Source: Streptomyces sp. TRM68416 (GTDB lineage Bacteria; Actinomycetota; Actinomycetes; Streptomycetales; Streptomycetaceae). Taken from it: a stretch of DNA of 64,000 nt. Position numbers and translations under genes: made by a program. The notes under the pieces were generated by a model, which had not been told where the DNA came from, did not search any database, and saw nothing but the letters and a program-made list of their open reading frames with translations. Below are positions 63,367-64,000 of this stretch, piece by piece. Position 1 is the first letter of the stretch, and the number at the start of each line of letters is the position of its first letter. The stretch spans positions 124,001 through 188,000 of the forward strand of contig NZ_JACVWU010000007.1 in assembly GCF_014596915.1 (NCBI RefSeq). Reading direction: 5' to 3'.

Positions 63367-64000
63367 GCGGACACCTCGGTGAGATCGGCGACGGTCGCGG
63401 CGGGCAGCAGGCCGAGAGCGGCCGATTCGACGGCGGGCTCGGCGACGGAGCAGGTGCCGAAGGAGCGGAACAGGTCACGGACTCGGGGCGACAGGGCGCG
63501 CACCCGCCCGGAGACCCGGTCGCCGTCGCGGTCGGCCAGCAGCCGGACCAGCTCCGCCTCCTCGGCACCCCGCAGGGCCGCGTCGGCGGCCACGAGCAGG
63601 TTGAGGAACCCGTGCTGCTCGAACCCGGTCTCCGGGTCGGTGTTGCGCAGCGCGTGGTGCAGTCCGGCGGTCGCCTTGAACGCCACCCCGGCCCGCACCG
63701 CGGCCAGGAGGGCGGCTGCGAGTTCGCGCTCGTCGGGGTACAGGTCGGCGCGTACGCCCCCGGTCCGGAACTTGGCCAGGTACGGCGTCCCGGCGAGTGC
63801 GGCCAGCAGCGCCGCGCGCCGGTCGTCGCGCGGCACCTCCACGTACACGGTGAGGCCGCTGTCGTCGTCGAGCGCCTCGTCCAGGGCGGGTACGACCGCC
63901 TCGGCGGCGACTCCGTCGGGCACGGCGACCTCCAGACCGGCCGGCCGCACGGCCGGGATCCGGCGCGCCGCGGCGAGTGCGTCGGCGAGGCCGGGCAGAT
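63363..64000 (-). CDS. Hypothetical protein coupled to fumarylacetoacetase (5' end outside the window)
   Basis: At least 212 residues; the reading frame is open to the window edge (upstream residues LPGLADALAAARRIPAV continue without a stop), so the true start is beyond 64000. Visible segments such as YLAKFRTGGVRADLYPDERELA, FKATAGLHHALRN and FEQHGFLNLLVA look well conserved and soluble; no family comes to mind. Its stop overlaps the fahA start (ATGA at 63363-63366), suggesting a shared operon and role in aromatic acid breakdown. GTG at 63950 is an internal alternative start only. Confidence 0.75.
   Translation of the reverse strand, partial: LPGLADALAAARRIPAVRPAGLEVAVPDGVAAEAVVPALDEALDDDSGLTVYVEVPRDDRRAALLAALAGTPYLAKFRTGGVRADLYPDERELAAALLAAVRAGVAFKATAGLHHALRNTDPETGFEQHGFLNLLVAADAALRGAEEAELVRLLADRDGDRVSGRVRALSPRVRDLFRSFGTCSVAEPAVESAALGLLPAATVADLTEVSA

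Overview
The window is about 72% GC with strong third-position GC bias, GTG/TTG starts, leaderless-looking overlaps (ATGA, GTGA), Tat/lipoprotein signals, LacI-controlled sugar importers without their own ATPase, PAS-SpoIIE phosphatases and a GGDEF-EAL protein of the RmdA type. Together these point to a Streptomyces chromosome, probably an arm or arm-proximal region. No rRNA, tRNA, prophage, insertion sequence or CRISPR array is visible.

Layout. (a) 1-3235: a GNAT acetyltransferase, an amidase with a single-base frameshift, and a lipoprotein alpha/beta hydrolase. (b) 3236-13925: a LacI regulator divergent from an operon of sugar-binding lipoprotein, two permeases, a GH5-like glycosidase, a Tat-exported GH85 endo-beta-N-acetylglucosaminidase and a GH38 alpha-mannosidase. 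Read together this is a locus for taking apart eukaryotic-type N-glycans: cut outside, import, trim inside. (c) 14013-19178: a lipase-maturation-factor-like membrane protein, a secreted Asp/Leu-repeat protein, a PAS-GAF-SpoIIE-HATPase signalling protein and an Fpg/Nei DNA glycosylase. (d) 19188-25967: an ECF sigma factor, an unknown protein and a zinc anti-sigma factor in one direction; CapA-like lipoprotein; MarR regulator divergent from an alpha/beta hydrolase over two operator-like palindromes; universal stress protein; a degenerate repeat array; a NodB deacetylase. (e) 25987-31051: class F sortase with two related small secreted membrane-anchored proteins, a DUF4239 protein, a Pro/Thr-rich surface protein and a repeat lipoprotein. 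(f) 31366-42072: methyltransferase plus rmdA (c-di-GMP), a LysR regulator divergent from sdhCAB, ornithine-lipid genes olsB-olsA, and a binding-protein-like gene without signal peptide. (g) 42091-58132: a plant-polysaccharide locus: intracellular GH36 alpha-galactosidase, sugar ABC importer, CBM13-bearing SGNH esterase, GH74 xyloglucanase, GH27-CBM13 alpha-galactosidase (with a TTA codon), CBM13-GH62 arabinofuranosidase and GH2 beta-galactosidase, with repeated CGAAGCGCTTCG operators. (h) 58362-64000: short UvrA-like ATPase, luciferase-like monooxygenase, fumarylacetoacetase and an adjoining unknown gene cut by the window end.

The two carbohydrate loci share one plan: exported hydrolases break a polymer, a lipoprotein and two permeases import the oligosaccharides (ATP presumably from the shared ATPase MsiK, not encoded here), cytoplasmic glycosidases finish the job, and LacI-type repressors acting on palindromes sense the product. 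The rest is typical Streptomyces surface, signalling and membrane-lipid housekeeping.
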